A DNA stretch of 5,873 nt from the NCBI GenBank assembly GCA_029935255.1, contig JAOZKS010000170.1:1-5873 (forward strand), given 5' to 3'. Shown here piece after piece: positions 1 through 5,658 of this stretch. This DNA is from Pontiella sp. (GTDB lineage Bacteria > Verrucomicrobiota > Kiritimatiellia > Kiritimatiellales > Pontiellaceae). The notes under the pieces were generated by a model. The model ran no database searches. It saw only the letters and a list, made by a program, of their open reading frames with translations, and was not told the origin of the DNA. The position numbers and the translations under genes are program-made. Numbering within the stretch: position 1 is the first letter of the stretch; the number at the start of each line of letters is the position of its first letter.

Positions 1-90
1 AGCCTGAGGTTTACGTGCCGCCAAAATCGAATTCTAAAAACCCTTAACTTAGTGCTATTCGGGTCACTCCCGTAATATAGTATTTTATCC

Positions 91-162
91 TCACCCCCGA
101 TTCCCACAGCTCATCACATGATAGATCGCTCCCGCGTACTCAACTCTTGGTTTTCTTGGCAT
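91..162 (-). pseudogene. N-terminal remnant of a RAYT (REP-associated tyrosine transposase, Y1_Tnp/IS200-like)
   Basis: From an ATG at 160-162 the minus strand reads MPRKPRVEYAGAIYHVMSCG followed by NRG and a TGA stop at 91-93. This closely matches the start of RAYT proteins, which typically begin M-x-R-K-x-R-V-E-Y-x-G-A-x-Y-H-V-M-x-R-G-(N/D)-R. Intact members are about 200-330 aa. They need a later HUH motif and a catalytic tyrosine, both absent here, so the fragment cannot be active. The usual Arg after MS is Cys. Removing one G from the five-G run (94-98) would extend the frame as RGEDKIL and keep it open to the left edge, but the sequence after that no longer resembles a RAYT. This suggests a frameshift plus loss of the body. 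A GGGGTCAG motif lies 52 bases upstream of the start codon (214-221), as is common in front of such genes. The identification rests on motif recall, without a database search. Confidence 0.75.
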
Positions 163-213
163 TCGTTACTTATGCCATTACTCGCCCCGACCATCAATAC
201 TTAAATCCGAGGA

Positions 214-266
214 CTGACCCCTTTTCCCCTTTTCCCTTTTCTGACCCCTTTTCCTGACCCCTTTTC
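214..266 (+). repeat. Cluster of CTGACCCCTTTTC repeats (REP-like, RAYT-associated)
   Basis: The 13-mer CTGACCCCTTTTC occurs at 214-226, 241-253 and 254-266; the last two are in perfect tandem. The gap between the first and second copies is filled with shortened CCCTTTT units (227-240), as if partial copies had been made by slippage. On the minus strand each unit reads GAAAAGGGGTCAG. That motif is associated with RAYT transposases, and the transposase scar at 91-162 starts just downstream of it. The block looks like a decayed array of element ends. Confidence 0.7.
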
Positions 267-342
267 TGAAGACTCTGAAGGCAGCGAACGTTCAGCGATG
301 GAAGACAACGTAGAACCGATCAAGCAAAAAGAAAAACCAGCA

Positions 343-360
343 GGCCGTTGAAAAACGGCC
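343..360. other. Perfect 7-bp stem-loop with GAAA tetraloop
   Basis: GGCCGTT (343-349), GAAA (350-353) and AACGGCC (354-360) form a perfect stem closed by a GNRA-type tetraloop when read on the plus strand. Read on the minus strand, the stem is followed after six bases by two runs of five T (TTTTTCTTTTT). It could therefore act as a back-up intrinsic terminator for the GLUG gene that ends at 512. It could equally be a REP-type hairpin of the mobile element. No gene is recognisable around it. Confidence 0.45.
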
Positions 361-400
361 ATGGCAGGGTATTTTGTGTTTGACTGGAACCTCTAATGGG

Positions 401-473
401 TGACCCCTTTCCTAGCCAATCAAAAATGATTTAAAAAGAGGTCTGACCCCTCTGCGTGTGACCCCTCTGCGTG
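401..473 (+). repeat. Second TGACCCC cluster with a perfect 15-bp tandem repeat
   Basis: TGACCCC is found at 401-407, 444-450 and 459-465. The last two belong to a perfect tandem duplication of the 15-mer TGACCCCTCTGCGTG (444-458 and 459-473). All three share the orientation of the 214-266 cluster, giving six copies in 260 bp. The cluster ends about 40 bp from the stop codon of the GLUG gene. Its first duplicated unit supplies one arm of the stem of the probable terminator at 433-453. Confidence 0.65.
433..453 (-). terminator. Probable intrinsic terminator of the GLUG gene
   Basis: Read on the minus strand, AGAGG (453-449), a 7-base loop GGTCAGA, and CCTCT (441-437) form a 5-bp stem directly followed by TTTT (436-433) and an AT-rich stretch. 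It lies 59 bases beyond the stop codon of the 512-3892 gene, in the right orientation. The stem is short, so efficiency is uncertain. The loop overlaps the GGGGTCAG repeat motif, so it may also be a mobile-element end. Confidence 0.45.
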
Positions 474-511
474 ACTCTGTACGGTCTATTTCCTTTAGGA
501 AGCGTTTCTGA

Positions 512-3500
512 TTATTCCGCCGGAAGGAAAACCTGCAGCCGCATGAATCCCTGCATATCCAACGAAATGGAGACGTTCCAGGTTTCGACATCGCCATCGA
601 CGCTGATCAATTCGTGGGTGATGCCTTCCGGTATCCATTCACTGTCGAGCGCACCGGTCCAGACCGGCTGGAGTTCTGCATTTTTCGCCGTTTTCGATTT
701 TGAATAGGTGATCGAGAAATACCCGTCCTCACTGGCGGGCGCAATGCGCATCACGTCTGCGGGGGTGTATGGAATCATCGCGGCTAGTCCGGCGGTATAT
801 TTGATAATATTGGGGATGCCGTCGCCGGCCGGGGTGTCTTCCGGTTCACGTTCGAGCAACGGAATTCCCTCGTTTTCGGCCCAGGTGAAGTAATCCACTT
901 TTTCGGTGGTATCGAGTGCGGTCAGTTCGGGGTATCCGTGCATATACCACGTGTCGGTGAAATTCCAACCCGCATTGGTAAAGGTGCTTTGAGCCTGCAT
1001 TTCTGCGGTGGTTTTTCCGGTTCCTCCATCGCTGAACATCATGCTGGACGTGTCGGTGTCCCAGAAACTACTCGAAATAACGGACTCATTGGTGCCACAG
1101 AAGCCGCCGATTTGACTGAGTGCGCCCGTCAGACTCAGCGTACCGCTTGAATAGCACCGGGTGATGATTCCGTTGTGCCGACCACAGAACCCACCCACAT
1201 AATAATTGGTTCCCCCTCCGACGGTGATGTCGCCGGTTGCATAGCAGTTACTGATGGTCGTGTTGTACACATCATTGCCACAGAATCCGCCAGCGTATCC
1301 GATTCCATTACTGCAAGCCACATCACCGGAGGCATAGCTGCGGATGATCTGGGCGCTGTAACAGTAACCGATCAACCCGCCGACACTCTTTGTGCCGTCA
1401 AACGGGGTTACTGCGCCGGTTGCGAAACAGTCGGCCATGGTACCGGAATCAAAGGCCCCGATCAGTCCTCCAATCGTGGCTGATCCAGAAACAGTGCAAC
1501 TTGAGTAGCAGTTGCTGATAACAGCGCCATCACTACTTCTCCCGCATAATCCACCGACATCACTACTGCCGGAAACGGAACCTTCCGAATGGCAGTTAAT
1601 AATGCGAGTGCTTTCAACATTGAGGCCGACCAATCCACCGGTGTATCCGCATTGGTTTGGTCCACCGGAAACAACGCCGGAGGCAGAACAATCGATAATG
1701 CTCCCCGAATTGAGACCAACTAACCCGCCGTTGCGGTTGCATTCACTGTCACCGAACAGAACGGAAGCATTTGCATGGCAGTTGCTGAGAGTTCCCTGAT
1801 TGTATCCGCACAGACCTCCCCACTGTTCAGAATAGTCGCCACCGGTGATGGTTCCGGTTGCATGGCAGCCGGAAATCAGCCCAGCGGCATTCTCGCCGAC
1901 CAGTCCGCCGATATAATTGGCGAGCTCCCCGCATATGAAAATATAATTTTTAACCCCGAGATTTTTAATTACTGCGGTCGGAGCGGCGGTCTCACCGCCT
2001 TCATCTTCGGGTTGGGGCAGATAATACTCTGTTTTCCCAAACAGACCCAGATAGTCATCGGCCAAAAGACCGGCAACATCGATGAATAAATTACTGATCA
2101 CATGCCCCTGACCATCGAATGTTCCACGAAACGGGGTGCCGACAAAGTTACCGTGGGCGAAGGAGGGGGCGATTACCGCATTGGTGAAGACCTCCCCTGC
2201 CAGATCAATATCTGCATCCAAAGCAAAGTTTTTATCATAATCGGAGGGAGTCGCCCGCAACGCCAGCAGATCGGCTTTGTTTGCAATCAAATAGGGCGAC
2301 TCCACGGTTCCTTCGCCACTACTATATGAGCCGTCATAATTTTCGATGAGAATTTCAAGCGTATTGGTGTAGGAACCATCCGCATCGGTATAGACCGCCT
2401 GCACATCGACATAGCTGTTTGAGGAAACGTTGGATGCGGTGAGTACTCCGTTGGAACTGATGGACGCAAAATTGGTCGGGCTGACCGACCAGATTGCCGT
2501 TTGGGTGACATCGTTGCTGCTGCCGTCGGTATAAAAGGCAAAGCAGGTATATTCTTCGATGCTTTCTTCTACTACGCTGATGGGGCCGCCGACCTGAATC
2601 GAAACAACCTGAACTTCCGGAGTCCCGGCGGAGAGGTGGATCGGGTAACCGCTCATCACCCACACCTCGGAAAAATCCCATCCGGCAGTGGCAAAAATGC
2701 TCTGGGTCTGCATCTGCGTTGTGGTGAGTCCGGTTCCGCCTGCGCTGGTTGCCTGAGCGGAGGTTTCGGTATCCCAGAAGCTATTGGATTCGGAGCCGCC
2801 TTCGTCCGCCCCAATCAATCCTCCAACGGCCCAGGCCTCCGAGGGCAAGGTAAATGCACCGATGGAGTAGCTTTCCCCGACCGCACCTTCATTAGCGCCG
2901 ATCAACCCGCCGGAACCATATCCCCCGTCACCGACCATGGTGATGTTACCCATGGCATAACACTGCTGAATCTGACCGATGTTGGAACCCGCCAATCCAC
3001 CCGTGTGATTATGCCCCGAAGCAGACGCGGATGAACGACATTGTTCAATGGTCGCGGTGCTGTCGTTCATACCGCAGAATCCTCCAATATTAATAGATTC
3101 GGTTCCACCGGCGGCAGAGCCGGATGCTGTGCAGTTGCTTATTCTTCCGCCACCGCTGTTCTGTCCGCAAAATGCACCGGCAGTGTTAATGCTGTCGCCA
3201 CTGACCGATCCGCTCGAGGAGCAGTCATGGATCGATCCCTGGTTTATTCCGCATAGCCCGCCGGATATGCAGGAGTCGGCATCGCCGACGGTGAGCGAAA
3301 CGCTACTTTGGCAGTTGGTGATCAGATTCATATTGTGTCCGCACAGTCCGCCACAGGTCTCGCTGTCTATCCCGGTTGAGAGGGCTCCACTGACGGAACA
3401 GCCGCTGATTATTCCGTCATTGGAGCCGCACAGCCCGCCAACAAATACAGCGTCGCTACCCGTAGTGATGCTCACGTTGGCCAGAGTCAGGTCAAATACT

Positions 3501-3892
3501 TCAGCGCTTGATCCCTCGATATAACCAAACAGTCCGAGATAGTCATTTACCGGCTGGCCCGAGGCGTTGATGCCTAAGTTGGAGATGACATGCCCGTTTC
3601 CGTTAAAGCTTCCAGAGAAAGGCACTCCGAGGAATCCAGAGTCGCTATCCGTGTCTTTTGAAATGACTGCGGAGGTGAAACTCTGCCCAGACAAGTTCAG
3701 GTCGGCAGTCAGAATAAAATGCTCTCCGTAATCGTCTTCGGTGGTCGCCAGCTCTAAAAGGTCTGCCACACTGCTGATTTGCGCGGGATCGGTTGCGGTT
3801 CCCGCGCCACCGCTGTAACTCCCGATCAGGGCAGAGGCATCATAAATCAGACAAAGAACAAATAAAACAGTGACAGTCGAAAGATTTCTCAT
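512..3892 (-). CDS. Large secreted GLUG-repeat protein, two beta-helix modules with Ig-like domain
   Basis: This encodes 1126 aa, exported and probably surface-located or released. Residues 1-21 form a signal peptide (hydrophobic core TVLFVLCLIY, cleavage after ASA); no lipobox is seen. Module A (about 24-422) and module B (about 520-990) share a layout. Each has a cap (A-DLL-L, then G-F-G-x-GHVISNL, then DYLGLFG), a series of GLUG repeats (GG-L/F/A-C/V/I/A-G, then a hydrophobic-x-x-C), and an exit segment SFWDT-TS, GGTG, MQ-QS-F, AGW-F, W. Between them, about 429-517, is a BIG2-like Ig fold (Y-T-C-F-A-F-Y-T-DGS, then IWSV, then NGVLTA). The tail (about 998-1126) has GDGIPNIIKY and a beta-rich end common in PVC secreted proteins. 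GLUG domains occur in adhesins and some peptidases; no catalytic motif is visible here, so an adhesive or structural role is inferred. The ATG is fixed by the signal peptide; no clear Shine-Dalgarno precedes it. No PEP-CTERM or other C-terminal anchor is seen. Confidence 0.92.
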   Translation of the reverse strand: MRNLSTVTVLFVLCLIYDASALIGSYSGGAGTATDPAQISSVADLLELATTEDDYGEHFILTADLNLSGQSFTSAVISKDTDSDSGFLGVPFSGSFNGNGHVISNLGINASGQPVNDYLGLFGYIEGSSAEVFDLTLANVSITTGSDAVFVGGLCGSNDGIISGCSVSGALSTGIDSETCGGLCGHNMNLITNCQSSVSLTVGDADSCISGGLCGINQGSIHDCSSSGSVSGDSINTAGAFCGQNSGGGRISNCTASGSAAGGTESINIGGFCGMNDSTATIEQCRSSASASGHNHTGGLAGSNIGQIQQCYAMGNITMVGDGGYGSGGLIGANEGAVGESYSIGAFTLPSEAWAVGGLIGADEGGSESNSFWDTETSAQATSAGGTGLTTTQMQTQSIFATAGWDFSEVWVMSGYPIHLSAGTPEVQVVSIQVGGPISVVEESIEEYTCFAFYTDGSSNDVTQTAIWSVSPTNFASISSNGVLTASNVSSNSYVDVQAVYTDADGSYTNTLEILIENYDGSYSSGEGTVESPYLIANKADLLALRATPSDYDKNFALDADIDLAGEVFTNAVIAPSFAHGNFVGTPFRGTFDGQGHVISNLFIDVAGLLADDYLGLFGKTEYYLPQPEDEGGETAAPTAVIKNLGVKNYIFICGELANYIGGLVGENAAGLISGCHATGTITGGDYSEQWGGLCGYNQGTLSNCHANASVLFGDSECNRNGGLVGLNSGSIIDCSASGVVSGGPNQCGYTGGLVGLNVESTRIINCHSEGSVSGSSDVGGLCGRSSDGAVISNCYSSCTVSGSATIGGLIGAFDSGTMADCFATGAVTPFDGTKSVGGLIGYCYSAQIIRSYASGDVACSNGIGYAGGFCGNDVYNTTISNCYATGDITVGGGTNYYVGGFCGRHNGIITRCYSSGTLSLTGALSQIGGFCGTNESVISSSFWDTDTSSMMFSDGGTGKTTAEMQAQSTFTNAGWNFTDTWYMHGYPELTALDTTEKVDYFTWAENEGIPLLEREPEDTPAGDGIPNIIKYTAGLAAMIPYTPADVMRIAPASEDGYFSITYSKSKTAKNAELQPVWTGALDSEWIPEGITHELISVDGDVETWNVSISLDMQGFMRLQVFLPAE
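923..2335 (-). repeat. GLUG module B (C-terminal copy of internal duplication)
   Basis: This encodes residues about 520-990 of the GLUG protein. It starts with a cap (SGEGTVESPYLIANKADLLA, later GTFDGQGHVISNL and DYLGLFG) and continues through about eleven GLUG-type units, such as GGLVGENAAGLISGC and GGFCGRHNGIITRC. It closes with SFWDTDTS, GGTGKTTAEMQAQSTF and AGWNF. The layout equals that of module A but has roughly three more repeat units. Protein similarity is plain in the cap and exit segments; the DNA copies have diverged. Confidence 0.8.
2342..2611 (-). other. Ig-like (BIG2-type) linker domain of the GLUG protein
   Basis: Residues about 428-517 do not contain GLUG repeats. They show the pattern of bacterial Ig-like group 2 folds: a V-x-I-x-V-x-GP-x-S-V start, then Y-x-C-x-A-x-Y-x-DGS, a conserved IWSV, a hydrophobic-S-x-NGVLTA turn and an alternating V-x-V-x-A-x-Y strand. 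It separates the two beta-helix modules and probably works as a rigid spacer. The domain call rests on motif pattern only. Confidence 0.6.
2627..3823 (-). repeat. GLUG module A (N-terminal copy of internal duplication)
   Basis: This encodes residues about 24-422. It has a cap (SGGAGTATDPAQISSVADLL, later GSFNGNGHVISNL and DYLGLFG), about eight GLUG units such as GGLCGSNDGIISGC and GGLCGINQGSIHDC, and an exit segment SFWDTETS, GGTGLTTTQMQTQSIF and AGWDF. The first five units carry a Cys in GG-L/F-CG or GAFCG and a second Cys 10-12 residues later. The last units lose the cysteines and use GGLIGA instead. Confidence 0.8.
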
Positions 3893-4163
3893 GGAAGACC
3901 CGATGTTTATGCAATGGTATTACAAACTCAAAATTTTCTGATTTTAACGTATTTCTCTGTTGGGGCGCAAACACGAAGATGGAAAGCTTCAAAACCATAA
4001 TCGTACCGATTTGCGAATGAATACAGGAATAATGAATAGAATCCGGCACAACGATGATAAAGAACACCCGCAAAAAACCCCCTTTTCTCGGCTTCTTGAC
4101 CTGCATCAAGGAACAGAATAATTGATCAAAAAAGGAAAAAGGGAGGGGGTAGGAACGCAGGAA
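3893..4163. other. AT-rich intergenic region between barrel and GLUG genes
   Basis: These 271 bp separate the stop of the Omp85-like gene from the ATG of the GLUG gene. The part next to the GLUG start is AT-rich and probably holds its promoter and leader, but I see no convincing -35/-10 pair and no Shine-Dalgarno. Near the barrel gene are two weak palindromes: CTTGA (4095-4099) with TCAAG (4106-4110), and an imperfect CCG/CGG-ended hairpin at 4068-4091 with a mostly A-T stem. Either could help end transcription of the barrel gene, but neither is a good intrinsic terminator. The gap is long for a tightly coupled operon, so separate transcription of the two genes is possible. Confidence 0.5.
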
Positions 4164-5435
4164 CTAAAACGTCTGCCCGAGCATGGCGGATACAGCAAAC
4201 CCCTCTTCCGATACCACAAAGTCAAGCCGACCGATACTCGCATGGAACATTCCGCGCAGGCCGATTCCAACGTCGTACTTCATGTCGGTATGCAGTGTAC
4301 CCAGATCCCAAGAAGGTGCCACGCGACCGGCCTCCACCAGCCCGACGATCTGCCACCAGCGGATTTTGAGCGGGTCGAGCATTCTCACTTTTCCAAAGGG
4401 TTGCCACTCGGGCATAACGCGGTATTCGGCAGTATAAAGCAGCGCGGCCTTGTCGTGAAAACGGTACGAAGGGTAACCGCGCAACCGCCAATAGCCGCCG
4501 AGGGTTGGCCCCGTGAAGTAGGGAGGCATTCCTTTGTTCCCCTCTTTAGAGCGTGAATCATACGTCGGGGAATAGGCCCCCCATACCGAAAGGGCCAGCG
4601 TCTGCTGGCGAGTCCAGCTTGTATCCCATAAGGGAATGAAGCCATCGATTTCCCCATCCAACGAGGTCCATTTACGGGTATCGGCCAGCCAGTCTGGATC
4701 GTGGGAAATATGGGTCTTGATGAGGTAGCCCCGGTGGGGGTTCGGGATAAAATCGCGATTATCATGCTTATAGCCAAACTTAAAGAAGAGGGTTTCATGG
4801 CCTTCAACATCGGTGAATTGTTTGCGGTAGTACGGCTCGAAAATAACCGTCGATTGACCGCTCTTAAGAGGGTTCATCGAAGTTGCACCGCTGGGATTAT
4901 CCTTCAGGATTCCGTTGTCGGTAATGTAGGTATGGACGGAGGTATCGCGGTAGTGCCCCCACGGCAGGGTGTAGCGAAATTCCAGATCCATCACGATATC
5001 GATGGCATCTTCTTCTCGATAGTTATCCTCGCTCGATTCATTAGAGCCCGCTCGCTCAGAGGTAAAATCAGGATTCCCATCCACAAAGATGCGCATGCGG
5101 GTATAGTGCCCCACCATGATCGTGGGGCGCACGCGGAGCCGTTCGATCCATGGAAGTTGCAAATGATTTCCGCCCAGCATGCCAAAGGACGATCCATTGT
5201 CCGTGCCATAGGCGGTTCCATAATAGTAGCTCTCCCCCTTCGGCCCATAGGAACCGCCAATACCCACACCAAACCCGAGGGTTTCCGTCGAAAAGGCATA
5301 GGGAACGAGAATGGTCGAGCTCTTCAACACCCCCTCTTCATCGCCCTCGCGAATCTTATATTGCGCCGTCGCCTCCAAGGTTTGGAAAAGCAGGAGCAGG
5401 CCAACGGTGCGCAACAGGATCGTGGATTTTCGCAT
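4164..5435 (-). CDS. POTRA-less Omp85/BamA-superfamily outer membrane beta-barrel protein
   Basis: This encodes 423 aa. Residues 1-24 are a signal peptide (core VGLLLLF, cleavage after ATA), so the protein is exported to the outer membrane. The rest is built of amphipathic strands. Omp85 hallmarks are a first strand GFGVGIGGSYGPKG (54-67); DNRD followed by PHRGYLIK (225-240); GGYWRLRGYPSYRF (313-326), which holds the family's R-G-Y/F loop-6 motif; an EYR strand (337-339); YDVGIGLRGMFHASIGRLDF (387-406); and a terminal Phe, as in a barrel-assembly signal. BamA and TamA carry several N-terminal POTRA domains. Here only about 20 residues separate the signal peptide from the barrel, so it belongs with the POTRA-less ('noNterm') forms, whose function is largely unknown. 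The ATG is chosen because the signal peptide starts there; no Shine-Dalgarno is evident. A secretion or insertion role towards the neighbouring GLUG protein is only a hypothesis. Confidence 0.87.
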   Translation of the reverse strand: MRKSTILLRTVGLLLLFQTLEATAQYKIREGDEEGVLKSSTILVPYAFSTETLGFGVGIGGSYGPKGESYYYGTAYGTDNGSSFGMLGGNHLQLPWIERLRVRPTIMVGHYTRMRIFVDGNPDFTSERAGSNESSEDNYREEDAIDIVMDLEFRYTLPWGHYRDTSVHTYITDNGILKDNPSGATSMNPLKSGQSTVIFEPYYRKQFTDVEGHETLFFKFGYKHDNRDFIPNPHRGYLIKTHISHDPDWLADTRKWTSLDGEIDGFIPLWDTSWTRQQTLALSVWGAYSPTYDSRSKEGNKGMPPYFTGPTLGGYWRLRGYPSYRFHDKAALLYTAEYRVMPEWQPFGKVRMLDPLKIRWWQIVGLVEAGRVAPSWDLGTLHTDMKYDVGIGLRGMFHASIGRLDFVVSEEGFAVSAMLGQTF

Positions 5436-5449
5436 AGGATCAGTTTATG

Positions 5450-5477
5450 GATTTAGAGGATTCGGACAAGCTGTTAA
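5450..5477 (-). promoter_or_regulatory. Possible sigma70-type promoter for the barrel gene
   Basis: On the minus strand TTAACA (5477-5472) matches the -35 consensus at five of six bases. After a 16-base spacer comes TAAATC (5455-5450), which matches the -10 consensus at only three of six. The ATG of the barrel gene follows 14 bases later, giving a very short leader, in keeping with the lack of a Shine-Dalgarno. This is weak evidence. Confidence 0.2.
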
Positions 5478-5507
5478 TGCGAAGAAAGGAGGGGTAGATC
5501 GGCAATT

Positions 5508-5587
5508 TCAATATGTCGAAAGCCCAGCCAAAAAAACGGATGTCCCGCCTCCAGCTTCCCGCACCTGAGTAGTTACCTTTTTTTCAT
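5508..5587 (-). pseudogene. Tiny broken reading frame behind a strong Shine-Dalgarno
   Basis: On the minus strand AAAGGAG (5600-5594) is placed six bases before an ATG (5587-5585), the best ribosome binding site in the window. The frame reads only MKKR before a TAA at 5575-5573. The codons after ATG form a run of seven A (5584-5578). With one more A, or a -1 slip there, translation would continue as MKKKVTTQVREAGGGTSVFL and six more residues to a TGA at 5510-5508. It may be a frameshifted small-gene remnant, a leader peptide or chance. I do not recognise the product. Confidence 0.25.
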
Positions 5588-5649
5588 GCCTTTCTCCTTT
5601 ATGCAACGGTGTCGATGGCTTGCGTGGCACCGCACAAGGATGTCCCGCC
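5538..5649 (+). repeat. 12-bp direct repeat GGATGTCCCGCC, copies 100 bp apart
   Basis: GGATGTCCCGCC is present at 5538-5549 and again at 5638-5649, exactly 100 bp apart, in the gap between two genes. The flanks of the two copies differ. The 88 bp between them contain the Shine-Dalgarno and ATG of the broken mini-frame. This might be a remnant of a small inserted element or an interspersed repeat; chance is possible but unlikely for 12 bp in so short a region. Confidence 0.55.
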
Positions 5650-5658
5650 AATTATTTT

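Larger units (their letters stand above)
1..511. other. Gene-free strip with transposon scar and REP-like repeats
   Basis: No intact gene was found here on either strand. The strip lies downstream of the GLUG protein gene. From left to right it holds unassigned AT-rich sequence with a small CGGG-5nt-CCCG hairpin (60-72), a RAYT transposase N-terminal fragment (91-162), a first cluster of TGACCCC repeats (214-266), a perfect 7-bp stem with a GAAA loop (343-360), a second TGACCCC cluster (401-473) and a probable terminator (433-453). The composition and repeats suggest a site where mobile elements have landed and decayed. Positions 163-213 correspond to the region upstream of the transposase start. 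They include a 6-bp inverted repeat, TGGCAT (157-162) with ATGCCA (172-177), that overlaps its ATG. I see nothing identifiable in 1-90 other than the small hairpin. Confidence 0.6.
5436..5658. other. Intergenic region upstream of the barrel gene
   Basis: These 223 bp lie between the partial secreted-protein gene and the barrel gene. They contain a 12-bp direct repeat (5538-5549 and 5638-5649), a run of seven A with a strong upstream Shine-Dalgarno and ATG (5573-5600, minus strand), and a possible barrel-gene promoter at 5450-5477. On the minus strand the repeat copy at 5538-5549 is part of CGGGACATCCG followed by seven T (5531-5537). That is a minimal hairpin plus U-tract, a weak terminator candidate for the partial gene. 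Confidence 0.5.

Noticed and set aside
201..362. 53-aa minus-strand frame starting MAVFQRPAGF
   Set aside because: Its start lies at the base of the GAAA hairpin and its end is a translation of the AAAAGGGG repeats (KGSGKGVRKGKRGKG), so it is most likely an artefact of repeat composition.
2501..3034. 177-aa plus-strand open frame opposite the GLUG gene
   Set aside because: It is antisense to GLUG repeats and the Gly/Ser-rich sense strand produces long open antisense frames; no ribosome binding site or recognisable domain.
923..3823. Regularly spaced similar DNA units resembling a CRISPR or satellite array
   Set aside because: The units are GLUG protein repeats of variable length within one open frame, with no constant DNA repeat.
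3840..4109. 89-aa minus-strand frame over the leader of the GLUG gene
   Set aside because: It starts at TTG/ATG without a ribosome binding site, overlaps the well-supported GLUG start by 53 bp in another frame, and shows no recognisable family features.
4068..4110. Palindromes after the barrel gene as an intrinsic terminator
   Set aside because: The stems are short or A-T dominated with mismatches, and no T-run follows on the minus strand; recorded only within the intergenic entry.
4701..5456. 251-aa plus-strand open frame opposite the barrel gene
   Set aside because: It lies wholly antisense to most of a gene with a clear signal peptide and Omp85 motifs; the translation has no family character. 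It is a shadow frame.
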